Assembly: GCA_029777225.1 (NCBI GenBank)
Contig: JAKOSR010000207.1
Coordinates: 1 to 19,691 of the forward strand
Direction: 5' to 3'
DNA from: Chloroflexota bacterium
Lineage (GTDB): Bacteria; Chloroflexota; Anaerolineae; Anaerolineales; Anaerolineaceae
Length of the DNA: 19,691 nt
Shown: positions 6,715 to 13,886 of the stretch, piece after piece
How positions within the stretch are numbered: position 1 is the stretch's first letter
Layout of the letters: each line of letters begins with the position of its first letter
Notes under the pieces: generated by a model
What the model was told of the DNA's origin: nothing
The model's database searches: none
The model's input: only the letters and a program-made list of their open reading frames with translations
Position numbers and translations under genes: made by a program

Positions 6715-7971
6715 TTATCCAACCGGGTGGACAACGCCTTTCTTAATCACCTGTGATACAAGATTTGTGCCGTATCGATAAGCCAGCATGCGATAATCCC
6801 TCACCCGCAGGATGAGCAGATCGGCCTGCTTTCCCACCTCGATGGAGCCCAATCGGTCTTCCATCCCTAGCGCGGCCGCGGCATTAATCGTGCTGGCAGC
6901 CAGGGCCTCCGCCGGTGTAAGCTTCATGGCGCGGCACGCGAGCGCCTGGATGAACTGCATGGATTCGTTCCAGGTCGTGCCCGGGTTGAGGTCAGAGGCC
7001 AACGCCAGGCACCCACCTGCCGCGATAATCGCCCGTGCCGGCGAGTATTCCTGCTGACCCAATCCAAACGGTGTCCCGGGCAGGGAGACCGCCACCGTCT
7101 CGCTATCTGCCAGGGCCTGAATGTCCGCCGGGCTGGTTTTCACCAGGTGGTCAGCGGAGAAAGCCCCCAAACGCGCGGCCAGGGCCGCGCCACCGAGGTT
7201 CTCAAACTCGTCCGCGTGCAGCTTGAGCGGAAAGCCCAAGGCCTTCGCGGCGGTCAGGATGGCCTCGGTCTGCGCAAGTTCAAAGACGTCTTTTTCGCAG
7301 AACACATCCACGAATGGCAGGCTCGCGCCAGGCACCCGCGCTTGCCACCACAACCTGGTTTCAGGCAGCGCCGTCTCAACCAGGAACCGGGTGTAGCCGT
7401 CCGGGTTGCCGGCGTACTCAGGCGGGATGGCATGCGCGCCCATATAGGTTGGGACGATTTCCAGCGGCCCTTCCTCGTTCAGCTGGATGATGGCCTCCAG
7501 CATTTTCAGCTCGGTCTCGATATCCAGCCCGTAGCCGGTCTTGGCTTCCATGGTGGTGGTCCCAAACCTGAAGGCCGTGTGTGCCCGCTCCCAGGCCTGG
7601 CTCACCAGTTCTTCCACGCTGGCAGCCCGTGTCGCCTTGAGGGTGGAAAGGATTCCTCCCCCAGCCGCCATGATTTCCATGTACGTTTTGCCCTGTAGGC
7701 GCATCTCGAATTCGACGGCCCGATCCCCCGCGAAGATGAGGTGGGTGTGTGGGTCAACAAATCCGGGCACCACGGCGTTTCCCCCCGCCGAAATCCTTTC
7801 CGCCCCGGGGAAGCGGCCAACCAGCTCCCCTTTTTGGCCAACCGCGTAAATGCGGCCGTCTTCAATCGCCACCTCGCCTTGGGGAATCAGGCTTAAGCTG
7901 CCCAGGGCGAGCCCTTTTTGCCGGCCGCCGCTGGGCGTGACAACCTGGGATGAGTCAACGATGATTTTCAT
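6715..7971 (-). CDS. hutI: Imidazolonepropionase
   Basis: A 418-residue cytosolic enzyme of histidine breakdown that hydrolyses imidazolone-5-propionate to N-formimino-L-glutamate. It is an amidohydrolase with a TIM-barrel metal site. The metal pair H75 and H77 stands in VDPHTHLIFAGDR. Further ligands and active-site residues lie in TTTMEAKTGYGLD (144-150), GAHAIPPEYAGN (H180), KLHADEF (H252, E255), SADHLV (H275) and ASDLNPGT (D327). Length and motif order fit the family throughout. TACAAT lies exactly 6 bases before the ATG with no Shine-Dalgarno sequence, so it is probably leaderless. It sits just after the histidine kinase gene. No hutH, hutU or hutG is in the window, so either the pathway is spread around the genome or the enzyme has another role. 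Confidence is very high in the enzyme family. Confidence 0.95.
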   Translation of the reverse strand: MKIIVDSSQVVTPSGGRQKGLALGSLSLIPQGEVAIEDGRIYAVGQKGELVGRFPGAERISAGGNAVVPGFVDPHTHLIFAGDRAVEFEMRLQGKTYMEIMAAGGGILSTLKATRAASVEELVSQAWERAHTAFRFGTTTMEAKTGYGLDIETELKMLEAIIQLNEEGPLEIVPTYMGAHAIPPEYAGNPDGYTRFLVETALPETRLWWQARVPGASLPFVDVFCEKDVFELAQTEAILTAAKALGFPLKLHADEFENLGGAALAARLGAFSADHLVKTSPADIQALADSETVAVSLPGTPFGLGQQEYSPARAIIAAGGCLALASDLNPGTTWNESMQFIQALACRAMKLTPAEALAASTINAAAALGMEDRLGSIEVGKQADLLILRVRDYRMLAYRYGTNLVSQVIKKGVVHPVG

Positions 7972-7977
7972 GCCCCA

Positions 7978-7983
7978 ATTGTA
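7978..7983 (-). promoter_or_regulatory. -10 hexamer of a probable leaderless transcript (hutI)
   Basis: The minus strand reads TACAAT-TGGGGC-ATG. Five of six bases match the consensus, and the gap to the start codon is again exactly 6. No -35 box with good spacing is visible. Confidence 0.5.
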
Positions 7984-8043
7984 CAGGATACTGCCTAAAA
8001 GGCGTGGCCGAAATGCCCGCGGTCACGCTGCTCAGCGGTTGGC

Positions 8044-9444
8044 TCAGGCGGGCTCCGCGCTGTCCGTGGAATCCGGGAGGGTGATGACCATGCGCGTCCC
8101 CTGGTTTTGGCCGGCGGATTCAGCCCTTAATTCACAGCCTTGCGCGGCTGTCAGGGCCTTGCAGATGGAAAGCCCCAACCCCATCTTGCCCTTGCCGCCT
8201 GTGCGGGCCTTGTCGCCCTGGTAGAACCGGTCAAAAATGTAAGGCAGGTCTTCCGCTTCGATGCCACTGCCAGTGTCGCTGACGAAGATTTCAACCTTGT
8301 CAGCCACGCGGCTCCCCAGCGTGATTCTGCCCCCCTCGGGCGTGTACCGCAAGGCGTTATCGAGTAGGTTCTTCAGCACCTGGCTCATGCGGCCTTCGTC
8401 CAGCCTGACCACGACACCTTCGGTTTGGGTATCCAAAATCAGGTTGATACCTTGTTTGGCCGCGATGGATTCGTAAGCATGGATTACTGTCTCAAGCAGC
8501 TGGTTCACATCCGTTGGGGCCATTTGCATCTCGAGCCCACCGCCTTCCGCCTGGGAGAGTGTTGTCAGGTCCCCCACCAGCCGGCGGAGGTGTTCCATCT
8601 CTGTTTTGATAATCGCGAGGTTTTCAGCAGAAAGTTGGATATCACCTTCTTCAATCATCTCGATGTATCCGGAAATAATTTGCAGCGGTGTGCTCAGGTC
8701 GTGCGTGATATCAGCGGTCAATCGCCGGCGTTCCTGGTCGGAGTGCGCCAAATCGGCGCTCATTTTGTTAAACGTGGTGGTAAGCTGTCCCAATTCATCC
8801 CTGGAGGTCACGGTCACCTGCTGTCCCAGCGCCCCCGCGGCCAATTCCGCGGACGCGGCGGTCAGTTTGCGAATGGGTTTGAGGATGTTGCCTGCCAGCA
8901 GGATGCCGATGACCACGGCGCTCACCAACCCCGCGGCGCCGGCCAGGCCAATGGCCAGCCTCGTTCGCGCGGCGAATCGCTGCTCGGCTGGGTTGAATGA
9001 GAATGCCGGGCTGGGGTCAACTAAAATGTAAGCAATCGTTTTTCCCTCGTATTGCACGGGTTGAGCGTCCTGCAGCAGCGTTCCCGCCACTTTTTGCCCA
9101 ATCGGGTAGTCTCTCACCGGTAAAATGGCGATGAATTCAGCATCCACCAGGCCGGTCAGCCCCCGCAAGTCACTTTGGCGCGCTGAGGGCGACTGGTCCT
9201 GCGGCCTTTGCAGGCTCTCGATGAGCGAATAATTCATGTAGTAAAAAAAGAAGTTGTTCAGGTTTCCATTCGCCGCGTAATAATCCTGCACCTCGCTGGT
9301 CAGCTTCGACACCTGCTGGTCCACCACCATGTTGCGCAAGGATTGGTCGGATGTGACCGCGATGACCACCGCAACCACCGAAAGGGTGACCAGCGCCACG
9401 GCCAGGTAAGTGAGAATCATCTTGGACTTCAGCGAAGTTCTCAT
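8044..9444 (-). CDS. Sensor histidine kinase (HAMP-HisKA-HATPase)
   Basis: A 466-residue membrane kinase. The first helix (about 10-30) and the second (about 163-188) enclose an extracellular sensor of about 130 residues with no recognised fold. A HAMP linker follows (about 188-240, with TSRDELGQLTTTFNKMS). The phosphoacceptor H248 lies in ADITHDLSTPLQ. The ATP site shows the N box KNLLDNALRY (N359, N363), the G1 box SDTGSGIE (390-396), the F box FDRFYQ and the G2 box MGLGLSICKA. All residues needed for autokinase activity are present. Its ATG overlaps the response regulator's stop by 4 bases (ATGA), so kinase and regulator are translated together. The ligand cannot be read from the sequence. 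A HDLSTPLQ motif is a known variant of HELRTPLN. Neighbouring surface and polyphosphate genes suggest an envelope signal. Confidence 0.93.
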   Translation of the reverse strand: MRTSLKSKMILTYLAVALVTLSVVAVVIAVTSDQSLRNMVVDQQVSKLTSEVQDYYAANGNLNNFFFYYMNYSLIESLQRPQDQSPSARQSDLRGLTGLVDAEFIAILPVRDYPIGQKVAGTLLQDAQPVQYEGKTIAYILVDPSPAFSFNPAEQRFAARTRLAIGLAGAAGLVSAVVIGILLAGNILKPIRKLTAASAELAAGALGQQVTVTSRDELGQLTTTFNKMSADLAHSDQERRRLTADITHDLSTPLQIISGYIEMIEEGDIQLSAENLAIIKTEMEHLRRLVGDLTTLSQAEGGGLEMQMAPTDVNQLLETVIHAYESIAAKQGINLILDTQTEGVVVRLDEGRMSQVLKNLLDNALRYTPEGGRITLGSRVADKVEIFVSDTGSGIEAEDLPYIFDRFYQGDKARTGGKGKMGLGLSICKALTAAQGCELRAESAGQNQGTRMVITLPDSTDSAEPA

Positions 9445-10130
9445 CCAGCATCTTCCAAAAATCGGTACCCGATGCCAAACACGGTCTCAATATAGCGCGG
9501 TTCGCTGATGTCATCGCCCAGCTTTTGCCTGACGTTGCGAATATGGATCTTGAGCGTGCTCTCGGAGCCTGAAAAACCATAATCCAATAAGCGCAGGGAC
9601 ATGTCCTGGCGTTTGACCACCCTCCCGGCAGATTCCATCAGCATTTTCAGCAGCTGAAATTCCAAGGGGGTCGTCTCAACCAGCGTGTCTCCCTTGCGCA
9701 CTTCGTGTTTGCCCGTATCCAGGCTGATATCCGAAACGCGCAAAACCGGCTCCACGCCTTCTGCCGGTGCCGCGCGCCGCATGACAGCCCGGATGCGCAT
9801 CAGCAGCTCGCGCAGCCTGAATGGCTTGGTGATGTAGTCATCCGCGCCGAGTTCAAACCCACGGATGACGTCCGCCTCCTGCTGCTTGGCTGTAATCATG
9901 ATGACGGGCACGCCGCTCTCCGCTCTCAACTTGCTGATGAGCTGGTAGCCGTCCATATTCGGCATCATGATGTCCAACAGTATCAGGTCAGGGTTCTCCT
10001 GGGTAAACAACCGCAGCCCATCCAATCCGTCATACGCCAGCAGCACTTCAAACCCCTGGTTCTGAAGGTATTCTTTCAGCATCAGTTGGATATTCTTGGT
10101 GTCGTCCACAACCAGGACTTTTCTGGCCAT
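9441..10130 (-). CDS. OmpR/PhoB-family response regulator
   Basis: A 229-residue regulator, counted from MARKVLVVDD. The receiver (1-120) has acidic pair D9-D10, phosphoacceptor D53 (LLDIMMPNMDG), T80 (MITAK) and K102 (ITKPF). The C-terminal winged-helix domain (about 130-229) carries TPLEFQLLKMLM, the recognition stretch LKIHIRNVRQKLG and the wing YIETVFGIGYRF, so it binds DNA to control transcription. I start it at the ATG of 10128-10130, because that gives the canonical receiver N-terminus, and TATAAT lies exactly 6 bases before it. A longer frame from 10193 would add 21 residues of unrelated sequence (MKRNNMLQNYGAPTKQSYNP) overlapping the end of the DUF4956 gene, and it has no Shine-Dalgarno signal at the inner start. 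The partner is the downstream kinase. Confidence 0.93.
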   Translation of the reverse strand: MARKVLVVDDTKNIQLMLKEYLQNQGFEVLLAYDGLDGLRLFTQENPDLILLDIMMPNMDGYQLISKLRAESGVPVIMITAKQQEADVIRGFELGADDYITKPFRLRELLMRIRAVMRRAAPAEGVEPVLRVSDISLDTGKHEVRKGDTLVETTPLEFQLLKMLMESAGRVVKRQDMSLRLLDYGFSGSESTLKIHIRNVRQKLGDDISEPRYIETVFGIGYRFLEDAG

Positions 10131-10136
10131 AAGGGG

Positions 10137-10142
10137 ATTATA
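10137..10142 (-). promoter_or_regulatory. -10 hexamer of a probable leaderless transcript (response regulator)
   Basis: The minus strand reads TATAAT-CCCCTT-ATG, a perfect hexamer with exactly 6 bases to the start codon. It lies in the 49-base gap after the DUF4956 stop, so the two-component pair can be made separately from the upstream genes. No good -35 box was found. Confidence 0.6.
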
Positions 10143-10179
10143 GCTTTGTTTGGTGGGTGCGCCGTAGTTCTGAAGCATG

Positions 10180-10836
10180 TTATTCCTCTTCACTGGCCAG
10201 CGGGGTTTGGGTCACCAGGTCTTCAGAGGCAAAGCTTCCGGCCTGCTCAGACCACCCGTTTTGCTCTTCAGCAAAATAGTATACCTGCAGCTCCGCGACG
10301 TCGCGCAGGAAGTCAATCTTACCGACCTTCACCCTTTGGATGGGCAGCCCTGTGCGCGCGGTCAAATCTGCCAGTAGTTCCGCTCGCCTGGCCGGCTGGA
10401 TGAGCTCAATATTTTCGTACACAATCCGCTTCGAGATTTCATATTGAAAGCCCCATTCTTTTTCCAGGACCCATAGCATTATCAGCACCGCGGTATTGGC
10501 CAGCAGCAACTCGCCCCAGTGCGAAGCGACCATGGCGGAGGAGTTCATCACGGGCAGCGCCAAGATGATGAACAGGTAAGTCATTTCCCGGATGGGGATG
10601 GTATCCGTGCGGTAGCGCAGCACAGAAAAAATTGCGAAAAGCCCAAACCCCACCCCGACGCCCAGCGATATGCTGCTCATCAGGCTGAGCACGAAGTAGA
10701 TGATGGTGTTGAACGCCAGGAAGGTAAAAACATAGCGCTTGTCCCGCGTGCGCGGGTAATAGATGAACCGGACAATGACCACGGCCACAGCCAGGTTCAA
10801 CAAAAAGCCTAACACAAAGGCCAGGTAATCACTCAT
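10180..10836 (-). CDS. DUF4956 membrane protein
   Basis: A 218-residue membrane protein. Hydrophobic segments lie at about 5-25, 36-55, 57-72, 86-103 and 107-123. The remaining C-terminal part is a cytoplasmic soluble domain (TARTGLPIQRVKVGKIDFLRD, LQVYYFAEE). The conserved stretch FSVLRYRTDTIPIREMTYLF (70-89) is the hallmark of DUF4956, a family I remember being found next to VTC-type polymerases and CotH. Its basic and polar residues inside a loop between helices would suit contact with a polyanion or nucleotide, but this is inference. Its ATG overlaps the VTC gene's stop by 8 bases, so they are co-translated and probably one complex. Biochemical function unknown. Confidence 0.85.
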   Translation of the reverse strand: MSDYLAFVLGFLLNLAVAVVIVRFIYYPRTRDKRYVFTFLAFNTIIYFVLSLMSSISLGVGVGFGLFAIFSVLRYRTDTIPIREMTYLFIILALPVMNSSAMVASHWGELLLANTAVLIMLWVLEKEWGFQYEISKRIVYENIELIQPARRAELLADLTARTGLPIQRVKVGKIDFLRDVAELQVYYFAEEQNGWSEQAGSFASEDLVTQTPLASEEE

Positions 10837-11671
10837 GGTTCACCTTCTCCAACCAGCGTAGTTTTGCTTTCAAATTGTTCTTTTTGGCTTCTTCGTAGAG
10901 CATGGCCACCCCCAGGCAATACTTGCTGAATCCCATCGGGAACAGGTGATTCTGCCGGCACACCTCCAAAAACTGTGAGGGCTGGTGCGCAGAAGCCCGT
11001 TTCACCTCCGCGACCACCAGCTGCCCCGTTTCGGCCAGGCGGTTGTTGGAGTTGAAGCGAATCTCCAGGTCCACCGTCACCCGTTCGGTAAGCTGCCTGT
11101 CCACGAAAACCAGCCTCGTGAACGTGTTCATCAGCACGGGTTCAAGCGGCCAATATTGCCCCGGAATGTGGTCCAAAACCCAACTGCCGGCTTCAGCATC
11201 CATAATTGGGAAATTGGGGTCCAGCGCGACGCGCTGTTTCTCCGTGCGTTGTTTGTTGTTTTTGTGCTTCACTTCCAGGAAAGAGGTATTCGTGCTCAGG
11301 TAACGACGGATGCGCACCTTGTATTCATCGCTGCGTTGATTCACGTGGAGTTTGAAAAAATCAAACCCGTGCGTATCAAAATAGAGGGTCTGATAGTCCT
11401 GCAAACGCTTGTTTGAAATGCCAAGTATCCGGTAGTTCTCCTGCAGCGCCGGCAAAATGGCAGCCAACTGGCTGATTGAAAAGCCAAACTTGGTGTCCAC
11501 CCTGTTCTGTAGGGCCACGGGCTCCATTTCCTCCATGCTGATGCTGTCAAAAAACCACGTCATGAACCCGATCCTGGCCAGGGCGCCTCCTTGAATTTGG
11601 CCTCCCTGGAGTTTGGGTTTCAACGTTGTAACTGGTGCGTAGTCTCGTGTTTTCGTTTGTAGTTCAATCAT
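10829..11671 (-). CDS. VTC-domain polyphosphate polymerase-like protein
   Basis: A 280-residue cytoplasmic protein with a VTC/triphosphate-tunnel fold. Yeast Vtc4 of this fold makes polyphosphate from ATP. The lining of a basic and acidic tunnel is visible in order: R57 and K61 (QNRVDTKFGF), YFDT (97-100), K118, R120, R122 and R123 (KVRIRRY), E133, K135 and K137 (FLEVKHK), R186 (FTRLVFVD), D201, E203 and R205 (DLEIRF), E222 and K224 (VVAEVKRA), and S249-K250 (FSKYCLG). Few residues seem to be missing. An N-terminal stretch of about 50 residues precedes the domain. GGAG stands 6 bases before the ATG, which fixes the start, and TATCAT at 11695-11700 could be its -10 box. A soluble enzyme would likely dock on the adjacent DUF4956 membrane protein. 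Polyphosphate synthesis itself is not shown. Confidence 0.88.
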   Translation of the reverse strand: MIELQTKTRDYAPVTTLKPKLQGGQIQGGALARIGFMTWFFDSISMEEMEPVALQNRVDTKFGFSISQLAAILPALQENYRILGISNKRLQDYQTLYFDTHGFDFFKLHVNQRSDEYKVRIRRYLSTNTSFLEVKHKNNKQRTEKQRVALDPNFPIMDAEAGSWVLDHIPGQYWPLEPVLMNTFTRLVFVDRQLTERVTVDLEIRFNSNNRLAETGQLVVAEVKRASAHQPSQFLEVCRQNHLFPMGFSKYCLGVAMLYEEAKKNNLKAKLRWLEKVNHE

Positions 11672-11743
11672 GGCTATCTCCTAACCTTGCCTTGATGATA
11701 CTGGCCCAACGAGCCTCATTGGTTTATTTCCCGTATACAAGCC

Positions 11744-11777
11744 AAAAAAAACAGGCCGCTTTTTCAAGCGGTCTGTT
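11744..11777 (-). terminator. Intrinsic terminator of the Cthe_2159-like lipoprotein gene
   Basis: Arms 11750-11761 and 11766-11777 form a 12-pair stem with one G-U pair and loop GAAA on the minus strand. The RNA then runs into an unbroken U tract (A-run at 11744-11751 on the plus strand). It lies about 50 bases after the lipoprotein stop and separates that gene from the VTC transcript. Confidence 0.85.
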
Positions 11778-11780
11778 TCT

Positions 11781-11802
11781 TCCCAGCAAGCACTTGTTGG
11801 GA
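11781..11802 (-). repeat. Second hairpin before the terminator
   Basis: TCCCAGCAAG (11781-11790) pairs with CTTGTTGGGA (11793-11802) over about 9-10 pairs with one G-U pair and a 2-4 base loop. It has no U tract, so it is not a terminator by itself. It lies between the lipoprotein stop and the terminator hairpin, and may act as an RNA 3'-end stabiliser or a protein site. Confidence 0.4.
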
Positions 11803-11823
11803 AACGGAGGAGAAGAAAAAACG

Positions 11824-13740
11824 TTAGCGTCTACCACCAAAACCGCCAAAGCTGCCACTGCTATTGACGGTGGAGGTTAAATTAATGGCCGCGAGCAAGG
11901 AACCGCCGGAATACGTGCCATCGGCGTATAATCCGTCTGTCGCGGTGCCAGCCATGCTTCCACCCAAATAGGCGTTGTAGGCGGAACCCACGGTGAGCTT
12001 GGGGGATGAAACCAAAACGCTCTGGTATTGCTTGGCCGGTGCGTAAGCCAGCAGGTTGTCCCCGCTCCCGGTTTGCAGGTCAAAAAGGGTGCCAGCGGAG
12101 GGCGCCTGATCCAAAACAAACAGGATGGAGGCCTGCGTGGAGTCCGCGCTTGGGGTCTGCGCCATACCAGCGCTGCCGGCTGCGATGAGCGTGCCACCTG
12201 TGATGACAAAGCTTTGATCGTAATCAATCGCGCCGTTGCCATCGTTGGTGGGCCCATCCACCAGCAACGTCCCGCCCGTCATGCTGATGGAGCCGTTCAC
12301 ATCCACACCATCCCCATCGGCATTCACGTAAACGTACCCACCGTTCATGTAAAACCATATATCACTGCTGCCCATGCCTCCGGCGAATTGTTCGCCTGGC
12401 CGCCCACCAGGCACCCCTCCCTGGCCGCCCCCGGGTTGCCCCCAGGCCATGCCGCCAAAGCCGGAAGCGTCCGTCCCACCGGCCCCATTAATCCCATCAT
12501 CCGACGCGCGGATATGGATGGTTCCGCCGTTAATCGTGACCACCTGGCTTTCAAGTCCCTCATACGAGGCCGAGATCAGGATGTCCGCAGCATTGACGGT
12601 CAGGCTTGTGTCCGCGTGCATCCCATCGTCCCCACTGGCAATCTGGAAGTTCCCGCCCTCAACCGCGATGGTCCCGTTGGAATGGACCGCGTCGTCCGCG
12701 CTGTCGATGGCAAACACGCCGTCGTGGATGATGATCGCCGCCAGGCCTTTGATGCCCTTGGCGGAACTATCATCCGCCACCGGGCTGGTGCTGCCGTTCA
12801 AAGTTCGCAGGTTGAAATTGCCTGAGGTAATCTCCACCAGGCCTTCGGCGCTGATGGCGTCTCCATCCGCGCTGATAGTCAGGGTTCCGCCGATTATCTG
12901 GATGGTCCCCAGGGCGTCTTCCTTGTCGTTGTCCGACTTAAGCCCATCCCCACCCGTCTCCAGGGTCAGGGTGCTGTCCGAGATGACCAGGTAATCCTTC
13001 CCGCGGATGCCATCGTCGGCGGCTACAACGGAAATGGTCGCGTCCCTGATGAGTAGCCCGTCTTTGCTGGTGATACCGTCGTTGCTGTTCCCTTGCACGA
13101 TTAACGAGCCAGGGCCCGTGATGGTCATATCCGCCTTGCTAAATAGCGCGGCGTTCGGCTCGTCCACGGTGGTGGAAGGGTAAACATAGGTGCTGGCATC
13201 GGCCAAATGGTTTACACTATTGGCGGGCAGAATGATAATCACCTTGGCGGCGTCTTCAATAGTGATTGCCGCGCTGGTACTATTGGTGATGTTGACCCCG
13301 TCCAGGATGAGGCGCACAGGCATGTCGCTGTCCGTCGAGACCAATATTTGCCCATCGGACAGGCTGCCGCTTAGCCGGTAGGTGCCCGCAGCCAGGATGC
13401 TGACCAGGTTGCCTTCAATCCGCACCGCCTCCGAGCCGGCCTGGCAGGCATTGTCGGCCAGGGTGATGGCCACTTCGTCCGCGGCGTCCCAACCGTAATC
13501 GCTCTCTTCTTCATGCGCCTGCAGGTTGGAGAGGCTTTCGATATCCACGGTGGGTGTAGCGCTGGAGGTGCCTTTGCTGCTGGGGTTGGCCTGGACCGAA
13601 GTGGAGGCTTGGGCCTGTGGCTCACCCGGCGCACTCACCTGGGTTGCAAGGTCAGCCGCGCTTGTGCTGCAGCCGGCCATGGCCACCAGGGCGATAATCG
13701 TGAGGATGGTGATGGTTTTTAGTTTCAAGGATGCTCCCAT
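11824..13740 (-). CDS. Cthe_2159-like beta-helix lipoprotein
   Basis: A 638-residue surface protein with a lipoprotein signal: hydrophobic TITILTIIALVAMAGC, lipobox AMAGC, Cys24. A Ser/Thr/Ala-rich linker runs to about 65, then a right-handed beta-helix-like domain follows. It carries nine acidic turns of the type D-G/x-I/L/M: NDGITS 220, DDGIRG 242, GDGLKS 265, GDAISA 293, DDAVHS 349, DDGMHA 371, YEGLES 394, DDGING 414, GDGVDV 476, many about 22 residues apart. A Gly/Pro-rich loop (428-458) interrupts the helix. Cthe_2159 relatives bind calcium and polysaccharides, so a calcium-binding role is likely. The ATG at 13740 has no Shine-Dalgarno sequence, while GGGAG stands 5 bases before a TTG at 13728; that start would give MKLKTITILTIIALVAMAGC, a classical lipoprotein signal, so 13728 may be the true start. 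Confidence 0.88.
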   Translation of the reverse strand: MGASLKLKTITILTIIALVAMAGCSTSAADLATQVSAPGEPQAQASTSVQANPSSKGTSSATPTVDIESLSNLQAHEEESDYGWDAADEVAITLADNACQAGSEAVRIEGNLVSILAAGTYRLSGSLSDGQILVSTDSDMPVRLILDGVNITNSTSAAITIEDAAKVIIILPANSVNHLADASTYVYPSTTVDEPNAALFSKADMTITGPGSLIVQGNSNDGITSKDGLLIRDATISVVAADDGIRGKDYLVISDSTLTLETGGDGLKSDNDKEDALGTIQIIGGTLTISADGDAISAEGLVEITSGNFNLRTLNGSTSPVADDSSAKGIKGLAAIIIHDGVFAIDSADDAVHSNGTIAVEGGNFQIASGDDGMHADTSLTVNAADILISASYEGLESQVVTINGGTIHIRASDDGINGAGGTDASGFGGMAWGQPGGGQGGVPGGRPGEQFAGGMGSSDIWFYMNGGYVYVNADGDGVDVNGSISMTGGTLLVDGPTNDGNGAIDYDQSFVITGGTLIAAGSAGMAQTPSADSTQASILFVLDQAPSAGTLFDLQTGSGDNLLAYAPAKQYQSVLVSSPKLTVGSAYNAYLGGSMAGTATDGLYADGTYSGGSLLAAINLTSTVNSSGSFGGFGGRR

Positions 13741-13886
13741 TAAAAGTTATCTATGCCCCAGTATAGGGCTGCGCCCCCACGCGCTGGTATACAAGCGGTA
13801 TAGCTATTTATCTCCGCGTAAAACGCGCCCATCAGGTATACTTTTTTGAGCTCACTCACCTCAGCCAGTTTGAAAGGGACCCCGCG

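Noticed and set aside
7147..7698. 183-codon plus-strand frame over hutI
   Set aside because: hutI is unmistakable on the minus strand; this frame is a shadow.
12028..12825. 265-codon plus-strand frame inside the lipoprotein gene
   Set aside because: Opposite strand to a clear lipoprotein with signal peptide; its sequence has no domain or membrane pattern and it is a shadow.
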